Below, in pieces: positions 32,521-42,600 of a stretch of DNA of 64,000 nucleotides. Under the pieces are notes generated by a model. It was given only the letters and a program-made list of their open reading frames with translations, ran no database searches and was not told the origin of the DNA. Both the position numbers and the translations under genes were made by a program. This DNA comes from Holophagaceae bacterium (lineage in GTDB: Bacteria > Acidobacteriota > Holophagae > Holophagales > Holophagaceae), in contig JADKKO010000001.1 of the NCBI GenBank assembly GCA_016720465.1, forward strand, positions 620,001 through 684,000, read 5' to 3'. Each line of letters begins with the position of its first letter. Positions within the stretch are counted from its first letter, which is position 1.

Positions 32521-32612
32521 TGGGCAGTAGGCAGTAGGCCGCAGGCCTTTAGACTTTTCAACTTTTCAACTTTTCAACTTTTCGACTCACAACCCTCGAC
32601 TCTCGACTCACC
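32521..32612 (+). repeat. Word-repeat tract before helicase gene
   Basis: Two different word repeats stand end to end: GCAGTAG twice (32524-32537) and then AACTTTTC four times (about 32552-32583) running into GACTCTC/GACTCAC words. The periods are seven and eight bases. No full complementary arm is present. The tract lies between the divergent thioesterase and helicase genes. Confidence 0.75.
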
Positions 32613-32741
32613 ACCCAAAGCCCACACCCGGAAATCAGCACTCGATCCCCCGCCCATTCCATGGGAAACTAAAGAATTAGGGCCAGATCCGGCAGGCGCG
32701 GCGCGCCTCTTCCCGCGGGACAGTCGCCCACGGGAGCTTTT

Positions 32742-34277
32742 GTGAACACGAATACCTTCGCAGCCTTGGGCTGCAATGCTGCCCTGGTGGCGGCCCTCGA
32801 ACGCCGTGGCTACACGACGCCCATGCCCGTGCAGGCGGAGACTTTCAAGGCCGGCATCGCAGGCCGTGACCTACTGGTGCAAAGCCGGACCGGCTCAGGC
32901 AAGACCCTGGCCTTCGGCCTGCCCCTGATCCACCGGCTGACCCCTGAAAAATATCCGCAGGCCCTCATCCTGGCCCCCACGCGGGAATTGGCCCAGCAAG
33001 TCGGTGAAGAATTGCGCAGCGTGGATCGCGGCCTGAATATCGCGCTGCTGGTCGGCGGAACGCCCTACCAGCCCCAGATGAAGGCGTTGCACTACGGATC
33101 TAGCATCGTGGTGGGCACGCCCGGCCGGGTGATGGACCACCTGGACCGCGGGAGCCTCGATCTCTCAAAAATCTCCATGGTGGTGCTCGACGAGTGCGAC
33201 GAGATGCTCAACATGGGCTTCATCGAGGACGTGGAAAAGATCCTCGCCGCCGCCCCCAAGGGGCCGCAGACCTATCTCTTTTCCGCCACGCTGCCGCCGC
33301 CCATCGCCTCGCTCGCCAAGCGCTTCCTCAAGGATCCGGTGAAGATCCAGCTCAGCGGCACCGGAGAACAGGCCCAGCATGCGGACATCGCCCACGCAGC
33401 CTGCCTTGTGCCCGACCACGTGCGGGTGAAAGCCCTCGTGAACCTGCTGCTGCTCGACAACCCGAGCGCCGCCTTGATCTTCACCAAGACCAAGGCCGAG
33501 ACCGAGGAAGTGGCCGAAGCCCTCACCCAGGCGGGCCTGAGCGCGGCCTTCCTCCACGGCGATCTGGTGCAGGCCTCCCGGACCCGCATCCTCAACCAGT
33601 TCAAATCCGGCAAGCTGCACCTGCTCGTGGCCACCGACGTGGCCGCCCGCGGCCTGGATATCGGCGGCCTGCCGCTGGTGGTGCACCTCGGCATTCCCCA
33701 CCAGCTCGAGAATTACATCCACCGCAGCGGCCGGACCGGGCGCGCCGGCGCCAAGGGCACCTCCATGTCCCTGGTGGCCTGGAAGGAAAGCCGCATCCTC
33801 ATGGCCTGGGCCCGCCGGGGTGGCTTGAACATCGTATGGCGCCCCATCCCGCAGCAGGGCGACCTCCGCACCGCGGCGGCCCAGCGCCTGGCGGAAAAGC
33901 TGAAGGCAGCCGACACGCTGGCCCATCGGCCCGAGGCCGAATCGCTGCTCAGCGCCTACGCTCCGGTGGACCTGGTCTCCAAACTGCTGAATTTCATCGA
34001 ACGGGAAGAAGCCACCGGCTTCGACATCCCCGAAGAACCGGCCAGGGACCGGGTTCCCTACAAGCGCGAGAATGCCAGCCGACCCTACGCGAAGCCGACC
34101 TTCGACCGCGGCGACAAGAAGCCTTTCGAAAAGAAGCCCTACGAAAAGCGGTCCTACGAAAAAAAGCCTTTCGAGAAAAAACCGTTCGAGAAAAAGCCCT
34201 ATGCGGCCGGAGACAAGGGCGGCTTCAAACCCAAGGCCGACCGCCCAACGGGAACACCGTTCAAAAAGAAGGGTTGA
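32742..34277 (+). CDS. DEAD-box ATP-dependent RNA helicase
   Basis: The 511-residue protein has all helicase motifs: Q motif region GYTTPMPVQ, motif I SRTGSGKT, Ia PTRELAQQ, II DECD (instead of DEAD), III SAT, V ATDVAARGLDI and VI HRSGRTGRAG. The last ~80 residues are a tail of repeated KKPFEK/KKPYEK units, basic and aromatic, which probably binds RNA without sequence preference. It should unwind RNA in ribosome assembly or decay. The GTG at 32742 with GGGAG upstream is the start. A word-repeat palindrome follows. Confidence 0.92.
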   Translation: MNTNTFAALGCNAALVAALERRGYTTPMPVQAETFKAGIAGRDLLVQSRTGSGKTLAFGLPLIHRLTPEKYPQALILAPTRELAQQVGEELRSVDRGLNIALLVGGTPYQPQMKALHYGSSIVVGTPGRVMDHLDRGSLDLSKISMVVLDECDEMLNMGFIEDVEKILAAAPKGPQTYLFSATLPPPIASLAKRFLKDPVKIQLSGTGEQAQHADIAHAACLVPDHVRVKALVNLLLLDNPSAALIFTKTKAETEEVAEALTQAGLSAAFLHGDLVQASRTRILNQFKSGKLHLLVATDVAARGLDIGGLPLVVHLGIPHQLENYIHRSGRTGRAGAKGTSMSLVAWKESRILMAWARRGGLNIVWRPIPQQGDLRTAAAQRLAEKLKAADTLAHRPEAESLLSAYAPVDLVSKLLNFIEREEATGFDIPEEPARDRVPYKRENASRPYAKPTFDRGDKKPFEKKPYEKRSYEKKPFEKKPFEKKPYAAGDKGGFKPKADRPTGTPFKKKG

Positions 34278-34295
34278 GGCGGGGCAAGGGCTTTG

Positions 34296-34414
34296 AGCTA
34301 TCAGCTATCAGCTATCAGCTGATCTGGAAGCGCCTGCGGCGCGCCATAAGTAAAGTCGCGGCCTCCGGCCGCATCCCAATAAAGCTCATGGCTCATAGCT
34401 CATGGCTGATAGCC
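34296..34414. repeat. Word-repeat palindrome, AGCTATC family, with nested hairpins
   Basis: AGCTATC repeats three and a half times at 34296-34320. The right side (34383-34414) has the near-complement words GCTCATG, GCTCATA and GCTGATA, all with a period of seven. Inside are two GC-rich hairpins (around 34334-34346 and GCGGCC-TCC-GGCCGC at 34363-34375). It lies between the convergent helicase and PBP genes and can serve as a two-way terminator. Confidence 0.7.
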
Positions 34415-34427
34415 GATTGCCCACTCC

Positions 34428-36938
34428 TCACTGCTCCTTCGGCACTTCCATCTTCGTGAAATCGACGGGCTCCGCGGGCTGGTCCTTCGGCAGGTCCTGG
34501 CCCCAAAGTTTGATCTCCGAGGCCTGGGAACGGGCCTTGGCCTTGCCTTCGAGGATCCGCTTGATGGCTTCCGCATCGGTGGATTCCTTCGGCGCCGCGC
34601 CCCGGGGAAAGGCCAGGTGCAGCACCTTGTCCGTGGTCGCTCCGCTGGCCAGCAGGCCCGTCATGTGGTCGATGTTCGCCCACTCCACAGTGTCCGGCGC
34701 CTTGAAATCCTCCCGCGGGGTCGTGGGCAGCGCGGTCTTCATGAATTCCACCCAGATGGGCACGGCCACCTTCCCGCCGTCGGCGCCTTTGAAGATGGTC
34801 TTCTTGGTGTCGAGGCCGACCCATACGCCGCAGGCGATGCGCGTCGAGAAGCCCAGGAACCAGGCGTCCGTGTGGTCGTTGGTGGTGCCGGTCTTCCCGG
34901 CCACCGGCCAATTCAATTCGTTGGTGCGGGAACCGGTGCCCGCGGTGGCCACGCCCTGCAGGCATTGGACCAGCTCGAAGGCCACGGCCGGGTCGATCAG
35001 CGGTTCGCCGGGCGAGCCTTCGAAGGATTCCAGCTCGCGGCCGTTGCGGTCCACGATGCGCTTGATGAAAAAGGGCTGGGGGCACTGCACGCCGCCGTTT
35101 CCGATGGTCGCGTAGGCGCGCGTCATCTCGCGGAGATTCAGGTCGGCCGCGCCCAGGGCCAGGCTCGGATAGGGCGGGATCACGCTTTGGATCCCGGCCT
35201 TCCTGGCGAAAGCGATGGCGTTCTGGATGCCGATTTCCTCTAGGGTCCGCACGGCTGCGACATTGCGGCTGTCCCGGATGGCTTCCCAGATGGGAATCGG
35301 GCCCCAGAAATCGCGCTCGTAGTTCTTCGGTTCGTAGGATTTCGCCCCCCGGGCCGTGGGCCGCGCCGACACGATCCCTTCGGGCGAAGTGGAGATGCTG
35401 AAGTGCTCCGCATCCACAAAGGTCGTGGGGACATCGTTCACGATGGATGCGGAAGTCTTGCCTTGTTCGAAGGCGGCCCCGTACACGAAGGCCTTCATGC
35501 TGGAGCCGACTTGGCGCTGCGCCTGCATGGCGCGGTTGAACTTGGAGCGGTTGAACTCATAGCCTCCCACCATGGCGCGGATCTCGCCGTTTTTCGGATC
35601 GATGGCCATCAGCGCCGCTTCCACTTCCGGTTCCTGGTCCAGCTCGACTTTGGTGGGCAAGCCCTCCCTCTGCTCTTTGATGAGGAAGCGCGGACTCGAT
35701 CCGCGCACCAGGATTTTCTCGATGCCCTTTCCAGCCCACGCGAAGGAATTCGGCGGCGCTTCCAGCTTGGCGTTGCCGATGCGCACGGTCGCGGTGCCGT
35801 CCGTCCAGCCGAGGATGATTCCCCGCACGGAATCCCCCGCCTCGAAGTAGCGGTTCCAACCCGGCAGTTTGGCGGTCTCCGGCTCGTTCACCACCGCGAT
35901 GGCATCCTTGCGGAAGCCCCGGCGCCGGTCCACGTTCCGTAGCCCCTTGCGCACGGCGTCGTTCGCGCCGGCCTGCCATAGCGCATCGATGGTGGTCGTG
36001 ACCTCCAATCCACCGTTCAGCACCGCTTCCCGGCCGTACTTTTCATACAGGTATTTGCGCACCTCCTCCACCACATAGGGCGCGACCTGTTCCTCCTGCG
36101 CGTTCTCCCGCGCCAGCCGGATGGGGCGCTGGATGAGCGTTTCCGCGTCGGATGCCTTCAGGTAATGCTCCGCCGCCATGCGCCTCAGCACATGGTCGCG
36201 GCGAACTTTCGCCGCGGCCCTCGATTTCGGGTCGGGATTGTAGGGGTTGTACCAGTTGGGATTCTGGACGAGGCCGGCGAGCATGGCGGCTTCTTCCGGA
36301 AGCAATTGGGGAGCGCTTTTCCCGAAATAATACTGGGCCGCGGACTCGATGCCGTAGCGGCCGCCGCCGAAATAGACTTCGTTGGCGTACATCTCCAGGA
36401 TCTGTTTTTTCGAGTAGGCCTTTTCGAGCTTGGTGGCCAGGATGATCTCTTTCAATTTACGGTCGAGCTGCTTCTGCCGCTTGGCCGTGACCGTGCGCAC
36501 CAGCTGCATGGTGAGCGTGCTGGCGCCCTCCTTCCGCTTGCCGCCTGACTTCGCGAAATTCCAGGCGGCCCTCAGGAACCCTTTGGGATCCACGCCCCGG
36601 TGCTTGAGAAAATCCGCGTCCTCCGTGGCGATGATGCCCCCGATGAAGGCCCGCGGAATATCCCCGTAGGGAATGACCACGCGGTGCTCTTCCGCGAAGA
36701 CGCCGATGATGTCGCCGTTGCGGTCCAGCACCTTGGTGATGGTCTTGGGAACCCGGATCGCGAAATAGGTGAGGTAGCTGTCCGCTTCGCGGGAATAGAT
36801 GGACCAGAAGACGGCGAACACCAGGCCCCCGCCCAGTATCACGGCGACGGAGGCCAAGAGCAGGAATCTCACGAGCGGGTTCTTTCTGGCACTGCGGATC
36901 AAGGGTGGTTGGCTCTTCGGTTTGGGTGGTGTCGGCAT
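34428..36938 (-). CDS. Penicillin-binding protein 1A (transglycosylase/transpeptidase)
   Basis: The 836-residue class A PBP has a short cytosolic tail, one membrane helix (about 24-46), a GT51 transglycosylase domain (EDADFLKHRGVDPKG with the catalytic glutamate, then EGASTLTMQLVRT), a linker and a transpeptidase domain with active serine in GSSMKAFVYG and KTGTTND near residue 700. It makes peptidoglycan strands and cross-links them in the periplasm. ATG 36938 is favoured because the earlier TTG at 36962 lies in the terminal repeat of the neighbouring mobile-like element. Confidence 0.93.
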   Translation of the reverse strand: MPTPPKPKSQPPLIRSARKNPLVRFLLLASVAVILGGGLVFAVFWSIYSREADSYLTYFAIRVPKTITKVLDRNGDIIGVFAEEHRVVIPYGDIPRAFIGGIIATEDADFLKHRGVDPKGFLRAAWNFAKSGGKRKEGASTLTMQLVRTVTAKRQKQLDRKLKEIILATKLEKAYSKKQILEMYANEVYFGGGRYGIESAAQYYFGKSAPQLLPEEAAMLAGLVQNPNWYNPYNPDPKSRAAAKVRRDHVLRRMAAEHYLKASDAETLIQRPIRLARENAQEEQVAPYVVEEVRKYLYEKYGREAVLNGGLEVTTTIDALWQAGANDAVRKGLRNVDRRRGFRKDAIAVVNEPETAKLPGWNRYFEAGDSVRGIILGWTDGTATVRIGNAKLEAPPNSFAWAGKGIEKILVRGSSPRFLIKEQREGLPTKVELDQEPEVEAALMAIDPKNGEIRAMVGGYEFNRSKFNRAMQAQRQVGSSMKAFVYGAAFEQGKTSASIVNDVPTTFVDAEHFSISTSPEGIVSARPTARGAKSYEPKNYERDFWGPIPIWEAIRDSRNVAAVRTLEEIGIQNAIAFARKAGIQSVIPPYPSLALGAADLNLREMTRAYATIGNGGVQCPQPFFIKRIVDRNGRELESFEGSPGEPLIDPAVAFELVQCLQGVATAGTGSRTNELNWPVAGKTGTTNDHTDAWFLGFSTRIACGVWVGLDTKKTIFKGADGGKVAVPIWVEFMKTALPTTPREDFKAPDTVEWANIDHMTGLLASGATTDKVLHLAFPRGAAPKESTDAEAIKRILEGKAKARSQASEIKLWGQDLPKDQPAEPVDFTKMEVPKEQ

Positions 36939-36960
36939 CCTATAAGAGTACCTGTATGCC

Positions 36961-37337
36961 AAGAGCCTGTTTCAGAATGGGGCGCGGCCGCGACGGAGGT
37001 CAGCCGCGATGCAGCGCAAGGAAGGGGCCGCAGCGGCGTATCGGTCATACGCTCAAGGCCCGTGACGCCGCGATGTCCAGGCCCTGGGGGCCCGGGGGGG
37101 GGGGGGCACCCCCCGCGTTCCGCTGGGCGTGGATGCTGGCCCCGTCCCCCCGGGGGGGGGGGGCCCGGGGGGCCCCTCCCCCGGCCGAGGGCCGGGGGGG
37201 GGGCCGGCTGGGGCGGCGGGCTTCGCGGAGCTGCGTTACCCTCCCGCGGTGTATAGTCGATACGCCGTGGTCGGCTGCCTTGCCCCGCTCGCCCGGCGCT
37301 CCCAGCGCGGCCACACCCCATTCTGAAACAGGCTCTT
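36961..37337. mobile_element. MITE-like element with 22-bp terminal inverted repeats
   Basis: The 377-bp segment starts AAGAGCCTGTTTCAGAATGG and ends with its exact complement; the perfect arms are 36961-36982 and 37316-37337. Similarity between the ends goes on imperfectly for tens of bases inside (CGCGGCCGCG and GCGTATCG words on both sides). The centre has G runs of 13, 12 and 10 bases (37094, 37152, 37194). No transposase is encoded and no target duplication is visible. It fills the whole gap between PBP1A and nadK. The G runs may also mark poor sequence quality. Confidence 0.65.
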
Positions 37338-37343
37338 AGATCC

Positions 37344-38213
37344 ATGTCCCCCACCGCGGCGATAATCGCCAAAGCCAAATCCCCCCTGCTGCCAAAAACC
37401 CTGGCCGAAGTGGCGCCATGCTTTCTCGGCCGGGGCTGGCGCCTGGTGGCGGACGCCTCGCTCGCGGGCCCCTGGTCCGAAGCAGGCCTGGACCCCGCTT
37501 CCCTCCAGATCGATGAGGGCCTGGGAGATGCTCCCGAGCTGGGCCTGGTGCTCGGGGGGGACGGCACATTGCTGTCCGCCGCGCGGCGCGTGGGCCTGCG
37601 CGGCGCGAAACTGCTGGGCGTCAACCTCGGCTCCCTGGGTTTCCTCACGCCGCATTCCGCGCCGGACGCCAAGCGGGCCGTGGAGGCCTACCTCGCCGGG
37701 GAACTGGCCGAGGATCCCCGCATGATGCTGCACGCGGAACTCTGGAGGGACGGCGGAAAGATCATGGAGGCTGAAATCCTGAATGATGCTGTGCTGGCCA
37801 AAGGGGCCCTGGCGCGCATCATGGACATGCACCTATCGGTGAACGGCCAGGAGGCCGCGCTCATCAAGGCCGACGGCCTGATCGTGGCCACCCCCACGGG
37901 ATCCACGGCCTATTCGCTCTCGGCGGACGGCCCCATCCTGCATCCCGGGCTCGAAGCCCTGGTCATCTCCCCCATCTGCCCCCACAGCCTGACGCTCCGG
38001 CCCCTGGTGGTGGATGCGGCCATGCGCGTGGCCATCACCGTCGGCGACGCGGAGGACGCGCACCTGACCCTGGACGGACAGATCGGCCAGGCTGTGCGGC
38101 AGGATGACCGCGTGGAGGTGAGCCGCAGCCCCCACACCATCACCCTGCTGCAAAGCCCCGCCCTGCCCTACTTCCAGCTGCTGCAGCAGAAGCTGCACTG
38201 GGCGGACCGGTAA
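37344..38213 (+). CDS. nadK: NAD kinase
   Basis: The 289-residue protein has the NAD kinase signatures GLVLGGDGTLLSAAR (GGDGT), LGVNLGSLGFLT, EILNDAVL and the ribose-binding ADGLIVATPTGSTAYSLSADGP. It makes NADP from NAD and ATP in the cytosol. The ATG at 37344 starts seven bases after the right end of the MITE-like element, so its promoter and ribosome site must lie in or at the edge of that element. The stop is followed at once by a word-repeat tract. Confidence 0.94.
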   Translation: MSPTAAIIAKAKSPLLPKTLAEVAPCFLGRGWRLVADASLAGPWSEAGLDPASLQIDEGLGDAPELGLVLGGDGTLLSAARRVGLRGAKLLGVNLGSLGFLTPHSAPDAKRAVEAYLAGELAEDPRMMLHAELWRDGGKIMEAEILNDAVLAKGALARIMDMHLSVNGQEAALIKADGLIVATPTGSTAYSLSADGPILHPGLEALVISPICPHSLTLRPLVVDAAMRVAITVGDAEDAHLTLDGQIGQAVRQDDRVEVSRSPHTITLLQSPALPYFQLLQQKLHWADR

Positions 38214-38214
38214 T

Positions 38215-38315
38215 AGTCGAGTCCCAAGTCGCAAGTCTCAAGTCTCAAGTCGCAAGTCGCAAGTCCCAAGTCTGGATGTCTTCAGCTCTTGACTCTCGAC
38301 CCTCGACCCTCGACT
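38215..38315. repeat. Seven-base word repeats between nadK and mraY
   Basis: GTCGCAA/GTCTCAA/GTCCCAA words repeat about seven times (38218-38272) with period seven. After 15 bases come GACTCTC and GACCCTC words (38290-38315), also with period seven, which are near-complementary to the left arm. It lies between two convergent genes. Confidence 0.78.
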
Positions 38316-38318
38316 TTC

Positions 38319-39407
38319 TCAACGCAGCTTCAGCGAGGCCAGCGCCAGCACCGAACACACCACGGCGGTGATCCAGAGCCGGATGACGACCTTGTTCTCG
38401 TGCAGGCCGCCCAGTTCCATGTGGTGGTGGAAGGGCGCCATGCGGAAAATCCGCTTGCCATCGCGGAGCTTGAAGCTGCTGATCTGGATGATCACGCTCA
38501 CGGCCTCGATGACGAAGAGCCCCCCGGCGATGGAGAGCAGCAATTCCTGCTTGATGATGAGGGCCGTGGTCGCGAGGGCTCCGCCCAGGCCGAGGGCCCC
38601 GGTATCGCCCATGAAGACTTCCGCGGGGTGCGCGTTGAACCAGAGGAAGCCGAGGCAGGCGCCGGCCATGGCGCTCATGAAGATGCTCAATTCGGCGCCG
38701 CCCGCGACGTAGGGCACCACCAGGTAGCTCGCGATTTTCACGTTCCCCGCCACGTAGGCCAGGATCCCGAAGGTGATCGCCACGATGAGCGTGCCGCCGA
38801 TGGCCAGGCCGTCCAGTCCATCCGTGAGGTTCACGGCATTGCTCGTGCCCACCATCACGAAGGCGATCCAGGGCAGCAGGAAGTAGCCCACGTCCGGCTG
38901 GTAATTCTTGAAGAAGGGCATCGACAACTGGCTGGTGTGCGCGCCGCGCAGGCCGAAATCATGGATGAGGAAGGCCACCACCAGGGCAATGGCGGTGAGC
39001 CAGGCCATTTTCTGCCAGGAGCGGAGGCCTTCGTTCTTCTTCTTCAGCAGTTTCCGGGTGTCGTCCACCGCGCCCACGGCGCCGAAGCCGATGAGGGATG
39101 CCAGCGCCACCCAGATGGGGATGCTCTTCAGATCGCACCAGAGCAGCGTCGAGAGGGTCGTCACCAGCAGGATCAGGATGCCGCCCATGGTGGGCGTCCC
39201 CGCCTTGCCCTTGTGGTTCTGAGGCCCCTCCTCGCGGATGTGCTGGCCCATGTTCAGGCGGCGCAGCGTCCGGATCACGAAGGGCCCGAAGATCAGCGAC
39301 AGCGCAAAGGCGAAGGCCGCGGCCATGGCCGCGCGGAACGTGATATAGCGGAAGACGGAAACGCCGGGGATGAACTCGCGGAAGGGATAGAGAAGCCAAG
39401 GCAGCAT
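38319..39407 (-). CDS. mraY: Phospho-N-acetylmuramoyl-pentapeptide transferase
   Basis: The 362-residue protein has ten membrane helices and the MraY signatures GTPTMGGI, NAVNLTDGLDGLA, FMGDTGALGLGG and PFHHHMELGG. It joins UDP-MurNAc-pentapeptide to undecaprenyl phosphate to make lipid I. The ATG at 39407 gives the standard length. In most genomes mraY directly follows murF. Here murF is on the same strand but 4.1 kb upstream, with a restriction-modification gene on the other strand in between. Confidence 0.95.
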   Translation of the reverse strand: MLPWLLYPFREFIPGVSVFRYITFRAAMAAAFAFALSLIFGPFVIRTLRRLNMGQHIREEGPQNHKGKAGTPTMGGILILLVTTLSTLLWCDLKSIPIWVALASLIGFGAVGAVDDTRKLLKKKNEGLRSWQKMAWLTAIALVVAFLIHDFGLRGAHTSQLSMPFFKNYQPDVGYFLLPWIAFVMVGTSNAVNLTDGLDGLAIGGTLIVAITFGILAYVAGNVKIASYLVVPYVAGGAELSIFMSAMAGACLGFLWFNAHPAEVFMGDTGALGLGGALATTALIIKQELLLSIAGGLFVIEAVSVIIQISSFKLRDGKRIFRMAPFHHHMELGGLHENKVVIRLWITAVVCSVLALASLKLR

Positions 39408-39694
39408 GTAGTTGGGGCTCTCGAAATTGGGAAACAAAGGGATGGATGATCGGAAAATCCCATTGTCACCGGAATGGGACCCGGCGCCCACCTCTTGCGG
39501 AACTTTCCGTCCCAATGGGCGAATCGGGTAAGCCAAAGGGAGTTCTGCACTTATTCAAAGAGCACCAGGAACCGCGAATGGCGCGAATTGACGCGAAGTG
39601 TTTTTGCCCACTTTTTATTAGCGTTCATTCGCGTCATTCGCGGTTCCGGTCATTTCCAACGAATCTCTGGACCGCCACCCGATAAGATGAACCC
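39408..39694. other. Spacer with imperfect palindrome (CGCGAAT family)
   Basis: GGAACCGCGAATG (39568-39580) pairs exactly with CATTCGCGGTTCC (39635-39647), and inner GCGAATT/ACGCGAA words match less well around a T-rich loop. The promoter of mraY and that of the restriction-modification gene must both lie here. I see no gene. Confidence 0.7.
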
Positions 39695-42600
39695 ATGCCC
39701 CGGAACGTACGAGACTTCATCACCCGCTGGCAGGCCGCGGATGGCCCTGAGCGCGGGAACATGCAGCTCTTTTTGCATGAGCTGATCCAGACCTTGGATC
39801 TCCCGCAGCCTGAACCCACCGGCGCCTCCAGCGGCTACTGCTTCGAAAAGCAGGTGCCGAACTACAACCCCGAAGGCAAATTCACCAAGAACTACATGGA
39901 TCTGTACAAGGCCGGCTGCTTCATTTTGGAGGCCAAGCGGACATCGGATGCTTTGCGGGCGCAGCGTGGATCGGGCGGCGGAGGCGGGGGCAAGGGGCAG
40001 AAACCGATGGTCCATGCTCCCGGCTTGCCCGGTCTGATCGAAGAGCCGCGCACGCCGGGCTACCGCGCCAATGCCACCTATGACGCGAAACTCGAAGCGG
40101 CCTTCATCCAGGGCATCAGATATGCCATGGCCCTGGGCCTTCAGGGGCCGCCGCCGCCCTTCCTCATCGTGTGCGACATCGGCCACAGCTTCCACATCTG
40201 GAACCGCTACGACCCCAAGGCGGGCGGCGGCTACGGCGGTTTCGGCGCGCGGCGCATCATCATGCTCGAGGAGCTGGAAGATCCTGAAATCCAAACCTAT
40301 TTCCGCACCATCTGGACAAACCCGAAAGCGCTGGACACCAGCCGCCTGCGGGCCCAAGTCACGCGCGGCATCGCCCAGGAACTAGGCGAGCTCGCCAAGG
40401 AACTGCAAAGCGCCACCCGGAGCAAGGATGAAGTCGCGCACTTTCTCATGCGCTGCGTCTTCACCTGCTTCGCCGAAGACATCGGCCTGCTGCCCGGCAA
40501 GCCCTTCACCGAGGGCTTGCGGCACCTTGAAAAAGATCCCGACGAAGCCCATGCCTTTCTTCAAGGCTGGTGGAAAGTCATGGACGAAGGCGGTAAATGG
40601 GGCTGGGAGAAGGTGCTCCGCTTCAACGGCGGCCTGTTCAAGGACACAAGCGTTCCACCACTCTCTCAAGCGCAGATCGCCCTCCTGCGCCTGGCTGCGG
40701 AAAAGGACTGGCGCGATGTCGAACCCGCGATCTTCGGCACGCTGCTGGAAAGCGCGCTGGAAGACGACGAACGCCATCGCCTGGGCGCGCATTACACGCC
40801 CCGCGCCTACATCCAGCGCCTGGTGGACGCCACCTTTGGCCAGGAGTTGCGCCGCCAGTGGACGGAAGTGGAAGACGAACTCGCGGGGATCCTGGAGCAA
40901 GGCAATACCGAAGCCGCCGTCGATGCCGCCAAGGCCAAGCTCCGCGCCTTCCACCAGCACCTGGCCACGCTGCAATTCCTGGATCCCGCCTGCGGCAGCG
41001 GCAACTTTCTGTACGTGGCCTTCGACACCTTGAAACGTCTGGAAGGCGAAGTGCTGCGCCGCATGGAGGAGCTGGGGGAATGGTTTTCGGCCCTGGAGCT
41101 GTCCCACGAGCGCATTTCCCCGGCCCAGTTCAAAGGCATCGAGATCAACCCGTGGGCCGCGGGCATCGCCGAGCTGGTGCTGTGGATCGCGTACCTGCAA
41201 TGGTTCCGCCACAACCATCCAGCGGGCAATCCGCCCGAGCCCGTGTTGCAGAACTACGGCAGCATCGAGCAGCGGGATGCCGTGTTGGATTTTGATGGCG
41301 AAGAAGCCACTGGAACCAGCCGCTGGGATGGCAAAACCACCAAGCTCGATGCGCGGGGCCGCGAAGTGCCGGATGACACCGCGCGCGCCCACACCACGCG
41401 GCTGCTGAACCCAAGGCCGGCGCTTTGGCCCCAGGCCGACTACATCATCGGCAATCCGCCCTTCCTAGGCAACGCCTCCATGCTGGGCAACCTGGGCGTG
41501 GGCTACACCGAGGCGCTGCGCGCGGCCTACCCCGAGGTGCCGGATACCGTGGATTTCGTCCTCTACTGGTGGCACAAGGCTGCGCTGGCGGTACGTTCGG
41601 GCAGGACACAGCGGTTTGGGCTGATCACCACCAACAGCCTGCGGCAGGTGCGCCAACGCGGAGTCATCGAATTCCATTTATCCCCTTCATCCCTGTTTAA
41701 AAACAGAATAAACATGGTTAACAGGGATGAAGGGGATAAAGGGGATGACTACAAACCATTGAAGCTTTTGTGGGCAATCCCCGATCATCCCTGGCACGGC
41801 GAAGGCGCCGCCGTGCGCATCGCCATGACCGTGGCCGGGCTGGAAGGTTCGCCCGTGCTCGCCCGTGTCGTATCCGAACCAAAAACCCCCGATCCCGAGC
41901 ACGCCGCCGCAGGTTTGGTGATCGAAGAAGCGCCCGTGGACAGCATCCACGAAGACTTGAGCGGTGGCGCCCGCGTGGCGGATGCCATGGCGTTGAAGGC
42001 CAACGATGGCCTTGCGAGTCGCGGTATGCAACTGATCGGTTCAGGCTTCATCGTCACACCCGCGCAATGGAAGGATTGGAAGCGCCCCACCGTGGTCCAT
42101 CCCTACCGCAATGGCCGTGACCTCACGGACCATCCACGAGAAGTCATGGTCATTGATCTGTACGGGTTGGCTGAGGAGGAGGTTCGAAAAACCTACCCGG
42201 CCATCTACCAGCATCTGCTCCAGACTGTGAAACCCGAACGGGAAGAGAACAATGACTCAACCACTCGAAAGAATTGGTGGATTTTCGGACGGAATCGCGA
42301 GGAAATCCGCCCTGCCTTGAAGGGCCTGTCCCGCTTCATCGCCACGGTGGAAACGAGCAAGCACCGCACCTTCCAGTTCCTGGATGGCGCCACGGTGCCC
42401 GATAACATGATCGTGGTCATCGCCAGCGGAGACGCCCTGCATCTGGGCATCCTCAGCAGCCGCTTCCATGTCGTGTGGGCACTGGCTGTGGGCGCATTAC
42501 TGGGTGTTGGGAACACGCCTCGTTATTCGAAATCCCGCTGTTTCGACCCCTTTCCTTTCCCCGATGCCACCAAGGCCCAAGCCGCGCGCATCCGCGATCT

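Noticed and set aside
36600..37672. Long open frames on both strands across the G-rich spacer before nadK
   Set aside because: They arise from high-GC sequence without stops, overlap real genes at both ends and consist of Gly/Pro/Arg runs. The inverted terminal repeats explain the segment better.
38215..38315. Possible CRISPR array because of regular short repeats
   Set aside because: The unit is only seven bases with no spacers, and no cas gene is in the window.
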